DNA of 64,000 nt from Treponema sp. (GCA_024682655.1 JAIKYZ010000109.1:33014-97013), one strand, 5' to 3'; shown: positions 1 to 9,091, counted from the first letter of the stretch. Translations and numbers: made by a program. The notes: generated from the sequence alone by a model not told the origin.

Positions 1-672
1 CAGCCGGAAACTAAGCACTATATGAAAAAAATGCCGGACCAGGTTCCTTATCATTATTACCAGCTTTTTTTTGATTCTATGGTTTTAGGTTCAGAAGATG
101 ATCCCTGCCGTAGATTTTTTGAAGGAATAAGGGTTTCTCGATATTTAAACCTGATTCCTGAACTTTTGTTTAAAATAAGAAATAATTCCGAGCATAAAAA
201 TGATTTTGGCCATGAATTAACACTAAAAGCTCTTTTATACGATATTGTTAATTACATTGTTCAGACTAAACAGTATGTTGAAATCTCTTATCCAAGGCAG
301 ATTTATTCTTCTCATTCTATAAATGCTATAAATTCCGCAATAAAATATATTCATCAGCATTACAAAGACCAGATAATGTTGAAAGATCTTTTGGAATTAA
401 CTTCTTACAGTAAAAGTCATTTTATCCGCCTATTTAAAAAGTATGTCGGATTAAATTTTACTGATTACATAAATAAATACAGAATAGAAAAGGCCTGTCT
501 TGACCTTATTTACACCCAGAAAAATATTACAGAAATTGGAATGGAAAATGGTTTTAATACGGTTCAATATTTTTCTACCACCTTTAAGTATTATATGAAG
601 TGTACCCCTAAACAATATCAAAAAAACAGCAGAAAAATCATGAGTCCAACTTATGATATGACTGCAAATTAA
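1..672 (+). CDS. AraC-family transcriptional regulator, 5' end outside window
   Basis: The reading frame is open from base 1, so the first in-frame ATG (22) is probably internal and the gene starts upstream of the window. The C-terminal ~100 residues, from the NSAIKYIHQHY segment on, form a typical AraC/XylS double helix-turn-helix DNA-binding domain. It includes the SHFIRLFKKYVG and GFNTVQYFSTTFKYYMKCTP blocks that mark the two recognition helices. The visible N-terminal half does not identify a ligand-binding domain. The gene ends 46 bases before lysS, which has its own promoter-like sequence. The family assignment is secure; the target and effector are unknown. Confidence 0.85.
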   Translation, partial: QPETKHYMKKMPDQVPYHYYQLFFDSMVLGSEDDPCRRFFEGIRVSRYLNLIPELLFKIRNNSEHKNDFGHELTLKALLYDIVNYIVQTKQYVEISYPRQIYSSHSINAINSAIKYIHQHYKDQIMLKDLLELTSYSKSHFIRLFKKYVGLNFTDYINKYRIEKACLDLIYTQKNITEIGMENGFNTVQYFSTTFKYYMKCTPKQYQKNSRKIMSPTYDMTAN

Positions 673-681
673 TGGACATAC

Positions 682-710
682 TTCCTAATAATTTTATTTT
701 TCATTATAAT
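682..710 (+). promoter_or_regulatory. Probable lysS promoter giving a near-leaderless mRNA
   Basis: A perfect TATAAT lies at 705-710 with a weak -35 (TTCCTA, 682-687) 17 bases upstream. The lysS ATG begins at 719, only 8 bases after the -10 box, and no Shine-Dalgarno sequence intervenes. Transcription would start at or within a base or two of the start codon. Confidence 0.5.
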
Positions 711-718
711 CTTACTCT

Positions 719-2344
719 ATGAGTAACAACAACGAAAGAAATAACAAAGATCCATTACTCTGTCACTGGGCAGATCAAATGGCAGACAAAATCATTCGCG
801 AAAAAGGTGATTTAGATTCATATACTTGTGCTTCTGGAATTACTCCTTCTGGAACAGTTCACCTTGGAAATTTTCGTGAAATTATTACTGTAGACCTGGT
901 AGTTCGTGCTTTGCGTGACCGTGGCAAGAAGGTACGCTTTATTTATTCTTGGGATGACTATGATGTATTCCGTAAAGTACCTGCAAATATGCCAGATCCT
1001 GAAATCCTCGAAAAATATTTGCGTTATCCAATCACAATGGTACCTGATACAACAAAACGTAACGAAAATTATGCCCGCCACCATGAAGTTGATATTGAAG
1101 TTCAGCTTCCACGTGTTGGTATTAATCCTGAATTCCTTTATCAGGCAAGCCGCTACAGAGATAACCGTTATTCAGAAGGTATGAAAAAGGCACTTCAGGG
1201 TCGTGAAGAAATTAAAAAGTGCTTGAATGAATACCGTGATGATGATCACAAAATGAAAGATTCAGACGTATACTGGCCAGTATCAATTTTCTGTGGTAAG
1301 TGTAACAAAGATACAACACAAATCCTTGATTATGACGGCCAATATGGAATTACCTACAAGTGTGAATGTGGAAATACAGAAACCGTAGATATTCGTGAAT
1401 TTAAAGGTGCTAAATTAGGCTGGCGTGTTGACTGGCCAATGAGATGGAATGAAGAAAAAGTTGTATTTGAACCAGGTGGAAAAGATCATATTTCTCCAGG
1501 TGGTTCTTACGATACTGCTAAATTAGTTTCAAAACGTATTTATGATTGGGATGCTCCAGTTACCATGCGTTATGACTTTGTAAATCTTAAGGGTGTTCCT
1601 GGAAAAATGTCTTCATCAAAGGGAAAGGTTATTGCTTTACCTGATGCTTTGGATGTTTACCAGGCTGAAGTTCTCCGTTATTTATTTGCAGGAACTCGTC
1701 CAAATACTGAATTTGCAATTTCTTTTGATATGGATGTTCTTAAAGTTTACGAAGATTATGATAAGACAGAAAGAATTGTTTTTGGCGTGGATAAAGCTAA
1801 AAATGATGATCACTTTAACAAAGAAAAGAGAATCTACATGCTTTCTCAGATTGATGGAAAGATTCCAGAAACTATGCCTTATCAGATTACTTTCCGTATG
1901 CTTACAACTTTGTTACAGACTTATGATTTTGATTATGACAGAGTAATTGCTTCTTTGGGTGATGTTAAAGCTGAACAGGAAGAAAGACTTCGCCGCAGAA
2001 TGGCTTGTGCTGAATTCTGGATTAAACATTCTGCTCCAGACTGTGCCCCTGAATTCTGCTTTACAATTCGTCATGACGGTTCAAAAGCTGATTTATCTGG
2101 TGATATTCTTAAGGCTCTTATCCGAGTTAGAGAGGAAGTTGTACCAAAAGTTGGTTCTTACGCAATGGATAAAGAATGTCAGCAGGCTATGTATGATATT
2201 GCTACAGAATTAGGACTTGATGCAAAAGCCTTATTTACAGCCCTTTATCAGGCTTTGATTGGAAAAGATCAGGGACCACGTCTTGCTAACTTTATGAAAA
2301 TCATTGGTAAAGATGAATTAGCTAAGATTTTAAGCGTATACTAA
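719..2344 (+). CDS. lysS: Lysyl-tRNA synthetase, class I (archaeal type)
   Basis: This enzyme charges tRNA-Lys in the cytoplasm. At 541 aa it has the class I signatures: HLGN at residues 48-51 and KMSSS at 296-300, plus a cysteine-rich zinc-ribbon-like insertion (CGKC followed by CECG, about residues 192-220). This is the class I LysRS found in archaea and spirochaetes rather than the class II LysU/LysS of most bacteria. The product ends normally. No ribosome binding site precedes the ATG, which sits 8 bases after a TATAAT. A hairpin (CTTCTTC/GAAGAAG, 2375-2397) and then a dispersed repeat follow the stop codon. Confidence 0.96.
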   Translation: MSNNNERNNKDPLLCHWADQMADKIIREKGDLDSYTCASGITPSGTVHLGNFREIITVDLVVRALRDRGKKVRFIYSWDDYDVFRKVPANMPDPEILEKYLRYPITMVPDTTKRNENYARHHEVDIEVQLPRVGINPEFLYQASRYRDNRYSEGMKKALQGREEIKKCLNEYRDDDHKMKDSDVYWPVSIFCGKCNKDTTQILDYDGQYGITYKCECGNTETVDIREFKGAKLGWRVDWPMRWNEEKVVFEPGGKDHISPGGSYDTAKLVSKRIYDWDAPVTMRYDFVNLKGVPGKMSSSKGKVIALPDALDVYQAEVLRYLFAGTRPNTEFAISFDMDVLKVYEDYDKTERIVFGVDKAKNDDHFNKEKRIYMLSQIDGKIPETMPYQITFRMLTTLLQTYDFDYDRVIASLGDVKAEQEERLRRRMACAEFWIKHSAPDCAPEFCFTIRHDGSKADLSGDILKALIRVREEVVPKVGSYAMDKECQQAMYDIATELGLDAKALFTALYQALIGKDQGPRLANFMKIIGKDELAKILSVY

Positions 2345-2397
2345 TTTTTATTAAGATTTGCTTTTATTGAAAAACTTCTTCTGTTTTGCGGAAGAAG

Positions 2398-2521
2398 GTT
2401 TAAATTGAATGGCTAAAATATCGCCATTCAATTTAACTTAGAGTTTCTTGCGAAACTCTTGTATTGCGAATCAAATATCCTCGGTTGTTGAAACAACCTG
2501 CGGTATTTGATTTTAAAGAAG
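2398..2521 (+). repeat. Dispersed three-hairpin intergenic repeat, copy 1
   Basis: This 124-bp element is nearly identical to those at 14509, 23396, 44951 and (reversed, shortened) 55457. It has three inverted repeats in a row. The first is TTAAATTGAATGGC with its complement around a 9-base loop. The second is AGAGTTTC/GAAACTCT with loop TTGC. The third is AATCAAATA/TATTTGATT enclosing GGTTGTT/AACAACC. This copy lies 54 bases after lysS on the same strand. The gene on its far side points toward it, so here its purine-rich 3' end does not serve as a ribosome binding site. Confidence 0.9.
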
Positions 2522-2527
2522 TTTTTT

Positions 2528-3346
2528 TTATTTATTTTTCCTGTCAAAAACAATCAAGAGTAACATTATAAAATAGGGTAGAGAAAGTAAAATTGCTGAT
2601 GGAATCTGGGGAATATAATTTTGCAGGTAGGTTGCAAGAATATCTGCCAGACAGAAAATAAAAATCGAAAGAGATATTTTCCAGGCTTTCTTTTTACCAA
2701 GGTATACTGCTGCCAAAGCCATCCAACCTCTGCCGCTTGAAATATTAGGCACAAAAGAAGAAATTCTAAATACTAAAAAAGATCCCGCAAGACTTGAAAA
2801 TAAGGCTGCCATAGTCCAGGAAAGAATTCTGTAATTAAGAGTTTTTACTCCTTTTGCCCTTAAAACTTCAGGATCACTGCCACTTATTCTTAGGTAAAGG
2901 CCGGCTTTTGTATAGCGCAGAAAAATTAATCCAAGTCCAATTGTTATAAAACTTATAATTACACAAGTTACTCTTACGCTGTTAACAGAAAATTGAAATT
3001 CTTCAGAAGTAAGAACGCCCCGGTTTCCCCATAATTTACTGGAAAGTAATGTTGTTAAAGCCCCCAAAAGAAGATTTAAAGCCAGAGCAGAAATAAAAGG
3101 GTTGGCCTTAAATTTTTCTACCAGAAGGGAAGCCGTAAAAATCACCAGCATAGAAAGCAAAAGGGAAAGCAAAGTAGCAATTATTGGAGAGCCGGTGTAA
3201 ATAGTAAAGGTGTAAGTTAAAAATCCACTGAAAGTGATTAAGGCCTCCATAAAAAGTGCCAGTCTTCCGGCGTATTCAGAATATAGGGCTCCAATTGAAC
3301 AAAGCAGAAGGGGACAGATCCAGGCAAGTATTGTCAGAAAATTCAT
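2528..3346 (-). CDS. BMP-family ABC transporter permease (second permease)
   Basis: A 272-residue, highly hydrophobic protein with about eight predicted membrane segments. It matches the second, shorter permease of the nucleoside/BMP uptake systems (YufQ/NupC/PnrE type), including the RAKGVKTLNYRILSW and SSGRGWMALAAVYLGK segments typical of that family. It is the last gene of a four-gene minus-strand operon and overlaps the preceding permease by 4 bases (ATGA), so translation is probably coupled. With its partner it would form the inner-membrane channel. The substrate is likely a purine nucleoside, by analogy with the treponemal PnrABCDE system; this is inferred and not visible in the sequence. 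Confidence 0.85.
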   Translation of the reverse strand: MNFLTILAWICPLLLCSIGALYSEYAGRLALFMEALITFSGFLTYTFTIYTGSPIIATLLSLLLSMLVIFTASLLVEKFKANPFISALALNLLLGALTTLLSSKLWGNRGVLTSEEFQFSVNSVRVTCVIISFITIGLGLIFLRYTKAGLYLRISGSDPEVLRAKGVKTLNYRILSWTMAALFSSLAGSFLVFRISSFVPNISSGRGWMALAAVYLGKKKAWKISLSIFIFCLADILATYLQNYIPQIPSAILLSLPYFIMLLLIVFDRKNK

Positions 3347-4242
3347 AAGCCCCTCCTTTTATTTGAATTAAGCCTGATTTTAAAAATCGGAAAAGAAATA
3401 ATAAATAAAATCAAACCTTGAAGAAGACTTGATAAATCAAAGCCCAGATTTGTAAGCAGGGCATATTTATTTGAGTAAGTAATTAAAAATCCCATAAATA
3501 AACTTGCGGGTATAAGTAAAATTGGATTAAGGCAGGCAATTAGGGCCACAGACAAGCCATTCCATCCAAGTCCAGAATAAAAACCAGAATGGCAGGTATA
3601 ATAAGTTCCACAAACTGCAATTCCTCCACAAAGGGAATAAAGCCCTGCGGATATGGTAAAAGAAAAATCCAGAATTTTAGAGTTGTTAAAAGCGGCATAT
3701 TGGGAAAATTTTGGGGCAATACCACTGATTGTAATTTTTCTTCCCAGGGAAGATGCCTCAAAGAAAAAATAAGTCAAAAGGCATAAAAGCAGAATCGGGA
3801 AGATTAGCCAATTAAAATTTGAAGGGGGCATTATACTTGCAAAACGAAATTTATTTGCAATAAAATCTGTTGCAAGCAGATTTCCTCTGGAAGTTCTAAA
3901 AGGACCTGCAATTGCCCCATCTATTAAAGGAATTATTGCGCAGGAGAGAATAAAAGAGGTAAATAAGGGGTCTGTCCCCTTTAAATTTTTAAGTCCCGAA
4001 GAAATTAAGCCCAGACAGGCTCCTGACAGAAAAGTTATAAGAAAGGCCAGGGGAATAGCCAGAAGGGGAGGAAGTTTTGTAAATTGATTTAATAATAGGG
4101 CTGTTACAAAACCACCCAAATAAACCTGACCTTCTCCGCCAAGATTAAAAAATCCACTTTTAATTGCAAAAATTGCAGCAAGGCTCCCGACCATATACAA
4201 AGTAGAAAGATTTAAGGCCTGGCCCAGGTAATAAAGATTCAT
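3343..4242 (-). CDS. BMP-family ABC transporter permease (first permease)
   Basis: A 299-residue hydrophobic protein of the YufP/PnrD type. The KSGFFNLGGEGQVYLGGFV segment near the N terminus and the LKNLKGTDPLFTSFILS region are characteristic of this permease family in BMP-type nucleoside importers. Its start codon shares one base with the stop of the upstream ATPase gene (TGATG), and its end overlaps the next permease by 4 bases. The tight packing indicates one transcript and translational coupling. It should pair with the shorter downstream permease in the membrane. The protein is somewhat shorter than typical homologues of about 350 residues, but no break is evident. Confidence 0.86.
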   Translation of the reverse strand: MNLYYLGQALNLSTLYMVGSLAAIFAIKSGFFNLGGEGQVYLGGFVTALLLNQFTKLPPLLAIPLAFLITFLSGACLGLISSGLKNLKGTDPLFTSFILSCAIIPLIDGAIAGPFRTSRGNLLATDFIANKFRFASIMPPSNFNWLIFPILLLCLLTYFFFEASSLGRKITISGIAPKFSQYAAFNNSKILDFSFTISAGLYSLCGGIAVCGTYYTCHSGFYSGLGWNGLSVALIACLNPILLIPASLFMGFLITYSNKYALLTNLGFDLSSLLQGLILFIISFPIFKIRLNSNKRRGL

Positions 4243-5501
4243 CAGAGGGCCTCCAATTTTATCTGGCCAAAGATATCATAGGTATTTGTAAAGATATAAT
4301 TCTGGCAGAGTTCTTTAGGAAAATCAGGACTACCAAGAATTATTATTCTGCAGCCTTTTTTTCCTTCATTCCTGAGTAAATCATAAAGTTTTTCCGAAGA
4401 TTGGGAATCTAAACCCTGAAGAGGCTGGCACAAAATTAAAGTCTTTGGTCTGCATTCTAGTTCCCGGCTTAAGATTAATCTTTGCAGCATTCCCCCAGAA
4501 AGGGCCGAAACTTTTTCATTGTATTTTATATTTACCTCAGCTTTTTTACATAAATTCTGGCAAAATTCTATAAGTGATTTTTTTGAAAGTTTTGTATGAT
4601 AAACCCCAGTCATCTGTAAAATGCTTAAGTTTGGATTTGAAGCCCTAAAATTTCTGTCAGAAGCAACAAGGGCAAATCCTTTATTTCTATTTTTTGAGAC
4701 AAATTTAATTATCTGTCTTTCGTAGTTTTCTAAGTGTAAAAGGCTGGAACTTTGAATAAGGCTGGAATTTGGAATTTTTTCCGGCTTTTTTATTTCTTCT
4801 TGATTTTTATTATTTTCAAAGAGGGATTTTTTAATTTTTTCAATAGAAAATTCTTTTACTGGGCCTTCTTTTAAAATATTTCCATCTTTTAATAAAATAA
4901 GGTAGTCGCCCAAATGTAAGGCTTCTTCAAAATTATGAGTGATTAATATAAAAGTTTTATCAGTTTTTTTTAATTCCATCAGATTTTTATAAAAGAGGGC
5001 TTTTTCATCATTATTTAAGAGGGCACTTGCTTCATCTAAAATTATTGTTTCCGGCTCTTTAAGTAAAATACCTGTCAGGGAAAGAAAGAATTTTTGAGAA
5101 AGACTTAGATTTTTTACTTTTTCTTTTGGATTAATTCCCGGAAGCCATTTTTCCAGGAGCAGGGGGATTTTTTTATTTAAAGATTTTATTGAATCTTTTG
5201 TTCCAAGGTATAAGTTTTCTTTTACAGAAATTGAATCTGAAAGAAAGGGCCTTTGGTGCAGACAGGCAATTTTATAGTTCAGAGAATCTTTAGGATCCTT
5301 AAAATCAACTATTTTATCATTAATTAAGATTTTGCCGTCTGTAGCTTTTTTGTCACCGCAGATTATATGTGCCAGAGTTGATTTACCAGCTCCATTTTCG
5401 CCTAAAAGAACATAAGTCTTGCCTTTTGAAAATTTTAAATTAATATTTTTTAATACTTCTTTATAGCCAAATTTAGCACATATATTCTGCAGCTCAATCA
5501 T
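4242..5501 (-). CDS. Sugar/nucleoside-type ABC ATPase with one degenerate nucleotide-binding half
   Basis: This 419-residue protein has the tandem-NBD layout of RbsA/YufO-type ATPases but is about 80-100 residues short. NBD1 has Walker A GENGAGKST (34-42), Walker B IILDE (153-157) and the H-loop His189, but its signature is LSLSQ (132-136) instead of LSGGQ. NBD2 keeps a good signature, LSGGM (334-338). It has no Walker A region, and its Walker B reads LILCQ, with Cys and Gln at the Asp and Glu positions. The two defects fall in the same composite ATP site, leaving one canonical and one dead site. It presumably powers the two downstream permeases. The start follows the lipoprotein gene by 7 bases. 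Confidence 0.88.
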   Translation of the reverse strand: MIELQNICAKFGYKEVLKNINLKFSKGKTYVLLGENGAGKSTLAHIICGDKKATDGKILINDKIVDFKDPKDSLNYKIACLHQRPFLSDSISVKENLYLGTKDSIKSLNKKIPLLLEKWLPGINPKEKVKNLSLSQKFFLSLTGILLKEPETIILDEASALLNNDEKALFYKNLMELKKTDKTFILITHNFEEALHLGDYLILLKDGNILKEGPVKEFSIEKIKKSLFENNKNQEEIKKPEKIPNSSLIQSSSLLHLENYERQIIKFVSKNRNKGFALVASDRNFRASNPNLSILQMTGVYHTKLSKKSLIEFCQNLCKKAEVNIKYNEKVSALSGGMLQRLILSRELECRPKTLILCQPLQGLDSQSSEKLYDLLRNEGKKGCRIIILGSPDFPKELCQNYIFTNTYDIFGQIKLEAL

Positions 5502-5508
5502 AAAGGTC

Positions 5509-6516
5509 TTAGAGCTCCTGAATGATTATATTTCTATTCTTGATATCAGAAATTAAAGAGGACATTGCATTTCTAATTTTTTCAGGAACAGTTTGAATGT
5601 AATTCAAATCATCCTGAACAAAGTCGATGTAGCCTTTTTCAAGACCAACCATATCTGCCTTTCCCCATTCAGTTTCTTCTTTTATATATTCAACGGTAAC
5701 TTCGTAGGCCATTTTCTTTTGTTCCATGACTGTACTGGAAATTATTCTACCAGGGGCTTTTGCAAATCCGTTGTTATCAAACCAGGTGATATAAATATTA
5801 TGCTCTACAGCCGATTTAATTACTCCCTGTGAAGCACCTCCGCAAATTGGAAGAATTACATCAACTCCCTTAGAAATTAAACTATCGGCAATTTCTGCAC
5901 CTTTTGTGGCATCATACCAGTTTCCTACAAGTCTAAAATCAGCGCTTGTAAGGGGATTAGCTGCCTTGGCTCCTTTTTCAAAGTAAGGATAAAGAATATT
6001 GTTCATTACAGGGTATTCCTGAGCCGCTATCAAAGCTACCTTGTGAGTTTTTGACATAAGGCCGGCGATATAACCTGTTAGATAAGACTGTTCATACTGA
6101 TTGTAACAAACGGTGTAGATATTATTATTTCCCTGGTAATTTGCGTCTAAAAGAATGAACTTTTGATTAGGGAAAGATTCAATTATTGGCAGGGTGAGTT
6201 CTGGTAAAGAGGGATTTGAAGAAATAATTAGATCGTATTTTTGACTTGCAGCAAGGCCTAAAAGTTTAGCCCCCCATTCAGCCTGATTTGTTCCTGCTTC
6301 CATAACGAAAAGTTTAACATTTTTGGCTTCTTCAACTTCTTCGTTATAGCCATCAACGGCTTCTTTTACGCCTTCAACCAGCATTTCGTATACCGGACTG
6401 TTGTCTATAATTCCCGGAACGAAGATAGCAATGGATTTTGCCTTTACAACTTCTTTAGTTTTACAAGACAAAAACAAAAGTGAAATTAAACATAAAAATA
6501 GAGAGATCTTTTTCAT
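5509..6516 (-). CDS. BMP-family substrate-binding lipoprotein
   Basis: This is the receptor of the ABC uptake system encoded downstream. The first 18 residues form a lipoprotein signal peptide ending in LFLSC, with Cys18 as the lipidation site. The mature part has the basic-membrane-protein fold hallmarks: IFVPGIIDNSPVYEMLVEG, FPNQKFILLDANYQG, and a DVILPICGGASQG ligand-site segment. At 335 aa it is of normal length. Treponemal relatives (TmpC/PnrA) bind purine nucleosides, so that is the most likely ligand, but it is inferred. The ATG lies 6 bases after a -10-like box with no Shine-Dalgarno sequence. The promoter contains a palindrome that may bind the MarR protein encoded just upstream. Confidence 0.9.
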   Translation of the reverse strand: MKKISLFLCLISLLFLSCKTKEVVKAKSIAIFVPGIIDNSPVYEMLVEGVKEAVDGYNEEVEEAKNVKLFVMEAGTNQAEWGAKLLGLAASQKYDLIISSNPSLPELTLPIIESFPNQKFILLDANYQGNNNIYTVCYNQYEQSYLTGYIAGLMSKTHKVALIAAQEYPVMNNILYPYFEKGAKAANPLTSADFRLVGNWYDATKGAEIADSLISKGVDVILPICGGASQGVIKSAVEHNIYITWFDNNGFAKAPGRIISSTVMEQKKMAYEVTVEYIKEETEWGKADMVGLEKGYIDFVQDDLNYIQTVPEKIRNAMSSLISDIKNRNIIIQEL

Positions 6517-6522
6517 ATAAAT

Positions 6523-6551
6523 AAATTAGTTTGATATAAAACTATTGTCAA
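6523..6551 (-). promoter_or_regulatory. Promoter of the BMP transport operon with palindromic operator
   Basis: Reading the minus strand, a perfect TTGACA (6551-6546) is followed after 17 bases by TAATTT (6528-6523); the ATG follows after 6 bases. The palindrome TAGTTT-GATATA-AAACTA (6527-6544) fills the -35/-10 spacer, where a bound regulator would block RNA polymerase. The site sits directly between the marR stop codon and the operon, making MarR the obvious candidate ligand of this DNA. Confidence 0.6.
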
Positions 6552-6556
6552 GTAAA

Positions 6557-6988
6557 TTAAGAAAAATTATTACTGATTCTCTGCAAAAATTCTACAAATT
6601 TTTCTTTTTCTTCCTGATTAAAATCTTTGTAAAAGGTTGCAATTAAATCTTTTGAGATTTCTGAAGTTTTACAATTATATTCTTTTCCCTTTTTGGTAAG
6701 GCGAATCAATTTACTTCTTTTATCGTTTGTGTCGCTTACGGTTTCTATTAAACCTTCCTGTTCAAGTTTACGAACCAAAACTGTTGTTGTTGATTTATCT
6801 CTGTTTATTTTTTCTGATAAATCTTTCATGGTCATATTTTGGTTTTCTTTTAATTGAAAAAGAATGTTTCCATGAGAAGTTGCAAAATCTGGCCAGCCAT
6901 TTTCTTTTAATTTATCTCTCAAAAAATCTGAAGTTACAGAGTGGATATGAGAGAGAAGAGAAATACTTTGATTAATACTTTTTTCCAT
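6557..6988 (-). CDS. MarR-family transcriptional regulator
   Basis: A 143-residue protein with the MarR winged-helix arrangement. MTMKDLSEKINRDKSTTTVLVRKLEQEGLI is the recognition helix region, followed by the wing SDTNDKRSKLIRLTKKG, whose Asp-x-Arg motif is diagnostic. It probably acts as a dimeric repressor. It lies immediately upstream of, and on the same strand as, the nucleoside-type ABC operon. An 18-bp palindrome lies inside the promoter between the two, so local control of that operon is the likely role. Its own start codon is 8 bases behind a TATAAT with no ribosome binding site. The ligand is unknown. Confidence 0.92.
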   Translation of the reverse strand: MEKSINQSISLLSHIHSVTSDFLRDKLKENGWPDFATSHGNILFQLKENQNMTMKDLSEKINRDKSTTTVLVRKLEQEGLIETVSDTNDKRSKLIRLTKKGKEYNCKTSEISKDLIATFYKDFNQEEKEKFVEFLQRISNNFS

Positions 6989-6996
6989 AGTTAAAT

Positions 6997-7025
6997 ATTA
7001 TAAATCCAAATTTTAATATTGTCCC
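6997..7025 (-). promoter_or_regulatory. marR promoter
   Basis: On the minus strand GGGACA (7025-7020), 17 bases of spacer and a perfect TATAAT (7002-6997) precede the ATG at 6988 by 8 bases. The -35 box overlaps the end of the upstream gene. Transcription would begin at or next to the start codon, and no Shine-Dalgarno sequence is present. Confidence 0.5.
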
Positions 7026-9010
7026 TGTGGCATTCCAGGATAATTTTGTCCAGGAACCATGTTGTAGGCATTATTTGCAGGATTTGTATTATTTTGTGCA
7101 GGGTTTGTATTAGTCTGGCTGCTTTGACTGTTTGCACTTGAATTACCTGCAGTCTCAGAAGAAGTTACACTTGTGTCTGCATTAGAAACTTCACTACTTT
7201 CGCTAGACTGGCTGTCAGAGTTTTCTGCTGGTTTTTCAATAGTTGTACTTTCATTTGTACTTGGGCTTGTATTTGAATTTTCGTTATAAAGGTCAATTCG
7301 AATTTCTTCAAGTCTTGATTTATGTCTTGATTTAAGGAGAAGTGTTTGATTTTCTCGTTTATAAACATAACCAGATGAATTATAAGTTTCAAATCTTGGG
7401 TCTGTACGGAAGGCCATGTTGTAAATATAAATTGTGCGGAATCTAGGAACACCCTTCAAAATTACATAGTGGGTAAGGCTTTCTGGGAAGTCGATTATAT
7501 ACTGAATTTCTTCACTAGATCTGTTAACTTTGATGTCTCTTGCACAAGTCCAGGCCCAAACTTTATTAGAATCACTAATCTTAGCAAAGTGTGGGTAGTA
7601 CCAGTTATCGTAAGCAATAATAGGATAAATATTTGAAAGTGTTCTTAAATCAAAGGAAGAACTTTCTGCAATATAAGAATTTACAATGGCATAACCTGCT
7701 TTTTGAGTTTCTACATTACCAGAGATAATTCCATAACGTAAAAGAGCAACACCAATTTCAACAGCCTGAACAACCGAGATAAAGGTATCATTTTCGGAAA
7801 TTGTAATAATGCTTCCATTAAAATTACACATTGAAGCTATCTTATCTACACAAGGTTCAAGTAATGGCAGAAGAATTGAAGCATATTTTTCGTTCAATGG
7901 TAAAAGTTCATTGTACAATTGTAAAATTCCAACAATCTGTACTAAAGTTGCATTTTCAATATTGAGTTTTGCAGCCCTATTAAGAATTGTTGTTACTTCA
8001 TTCTGATTTGGATGAATGAAAAGGAAGTTAGCAATATTTCTGACTCCCAAAATATTTAATGAACCATTTTGAGCACTTGTAGAAATAAGGTTTTGATTAG
8101 TTTTCATAACGGCTTCAAGTTTTAAATCCATAGAAGAAAGGGTATTTAAATATGGAGCCGAAAGATAAGTTCTTTCCGGATTGTTTTTAAGGCTCTGAGG
8201 TATGTTTTCAATAGCCTGATTATAGTGGCCGGTTTCTGACATAGCGGCAATATAAGAAACAGCAGTCTGTTCTGTAATATTTGCTTCGACAGTATTTGAA
8301 TTAAAGGCAGAAATAAGATTGTGTTTGATTGAAGAAATTGTCTGTCTGTAATTTTCTGGACTGGCAATTGCAAGTTCTGTAATCAAATCAAAGGTAAATT
8401 CCTGTGTATCCTGGTATGGAGCATAAGATAAAGAATTTCCCAGGTGGGAGAAAGTAACATACTTTTCAGCAAGGGAATAAGCTTCCAGTTCCCAGGAATT
8501 TTTTCTTTCTTCAAAAATAATTCTGTTTGAATCCTCTTTTTTAACTTTTAAATTTGAGGAATAATTGTAAGGAATCTCGATTGATTTTATATTTGCAGGT
8601 AAAACTGCGTTAATCGATAAATTAGAATCTATGTCCAGAGAGGATAATAAAATGTGAAGTTTTACATTATTTGTAAAATCAAATTCATAAGATAAATCTG
8701 ATATTTTTTTGTAACTTGTTAAGTTTACTTCTGTTATTTCTTGTGAATCACCTGCATTATTAACTTTTATTGGATTTTGGTTATCAAAGAATAAATTAAG
8801 ACCCTTATAAGATAATCTAAGTTTATTAGTTAAAGGCGTTCCGCTGTCATTTGCTGTGCTTTCTTCTGCTTTTTCAAGAGTAATTTGAAGATTACCAATT
8901 TTTTCAATAATGCTTGAATCTGTTCTAAATTGAAGGACAAAAATGCCGATGATTATAAGAGTATCGACAATCAGCAGTCCTAAGGCTTTTCTAAAATTTT
9001 GAATGCTCAT
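7013..9010 (-). CDS. Membrane-anchored protein of unknown function with low-complexity tail
   Basis: I do not recognise this 665-residue protein. Residues about 10-28 are a single hydrophobic segment preceded by a short charged stretch, suggesting a signal anchor with the rest outside the cytoplasm. The middle is a globular-looking region with a helical, repeat-like part (about residues 235-420) rich in Asn, Ser and Ile. From about residue 590 the sequence turns into Ser/Thr/Glu-rich and then Asn/Gln/Pro-rich low complexity, ending GMPQGQY. It is divergent from the neighbouring TPR lipoprotein gene. No enzyme motif is visible. A cell-envelope role is an inference from the anchor and composition. 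Confidence 0.75.
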   Translation of the reverse strand: MSIQNFRKALGLLIVDTLIIIGIFVLQFRTDSSIIEKIGNLQITLEKAEESTANDSGTPLTNKLRLSYKGLNLFFDNQNPIKVNNAGDSQEITEVNLTSYKKISDLSYEFDFTNNVKLHILLSSLDIDSNLSINAVLPANIKSIEIPYNYSSNLKVKKEDSNRIIFEERKNSWELEAYSLAEKYVTFSHLGNSLSYAPYQDTQEFTFDLITELAIASPENYRQTISSIKHNLISAFNSNTVEANITEQTAVSYIAAMSETGHYNQAIENIPQSLKNNPERTYLSAPYLNTLSSMDLKLEAVMKTNQNLISTSAQNGSLNILGVRNIANFLFIHPNQNEVTTILNRAAKLNIENATLVQIVGILQLYNELLPLNEKYASILLPLLEPCVDKIASMCNFNGSIITISENDTFISVVQAVEIGVALLRYGIISGNVETQKAGYAIVNSYIAESSSFDLRTLSNIYPIIAYDNWYYPHFAKISDSNKVWAWTCARDIKVNRSSEEIQYIIDFPESLTHYVILKGVPRFRTIYIYNMAFRTDPRFETYNSSGYVYKRENQTLLLKSRHKSRLEEIRIDLYNENSNTSPSTNESTTIEKPAENSDSQSSESSEVSNADTSVTSSETAGNSSANSQSSQTNTNPAQNNTNPANNAYNMVPGQNYPGMPQGQY

Positions 9011-9091
9011 TGTCTTTTCAGTTTAACTAATGATTAATGGAATTTCAACTATACTTTGTTCTATTAAATATATGTAATTAAGGTGGGGAAA

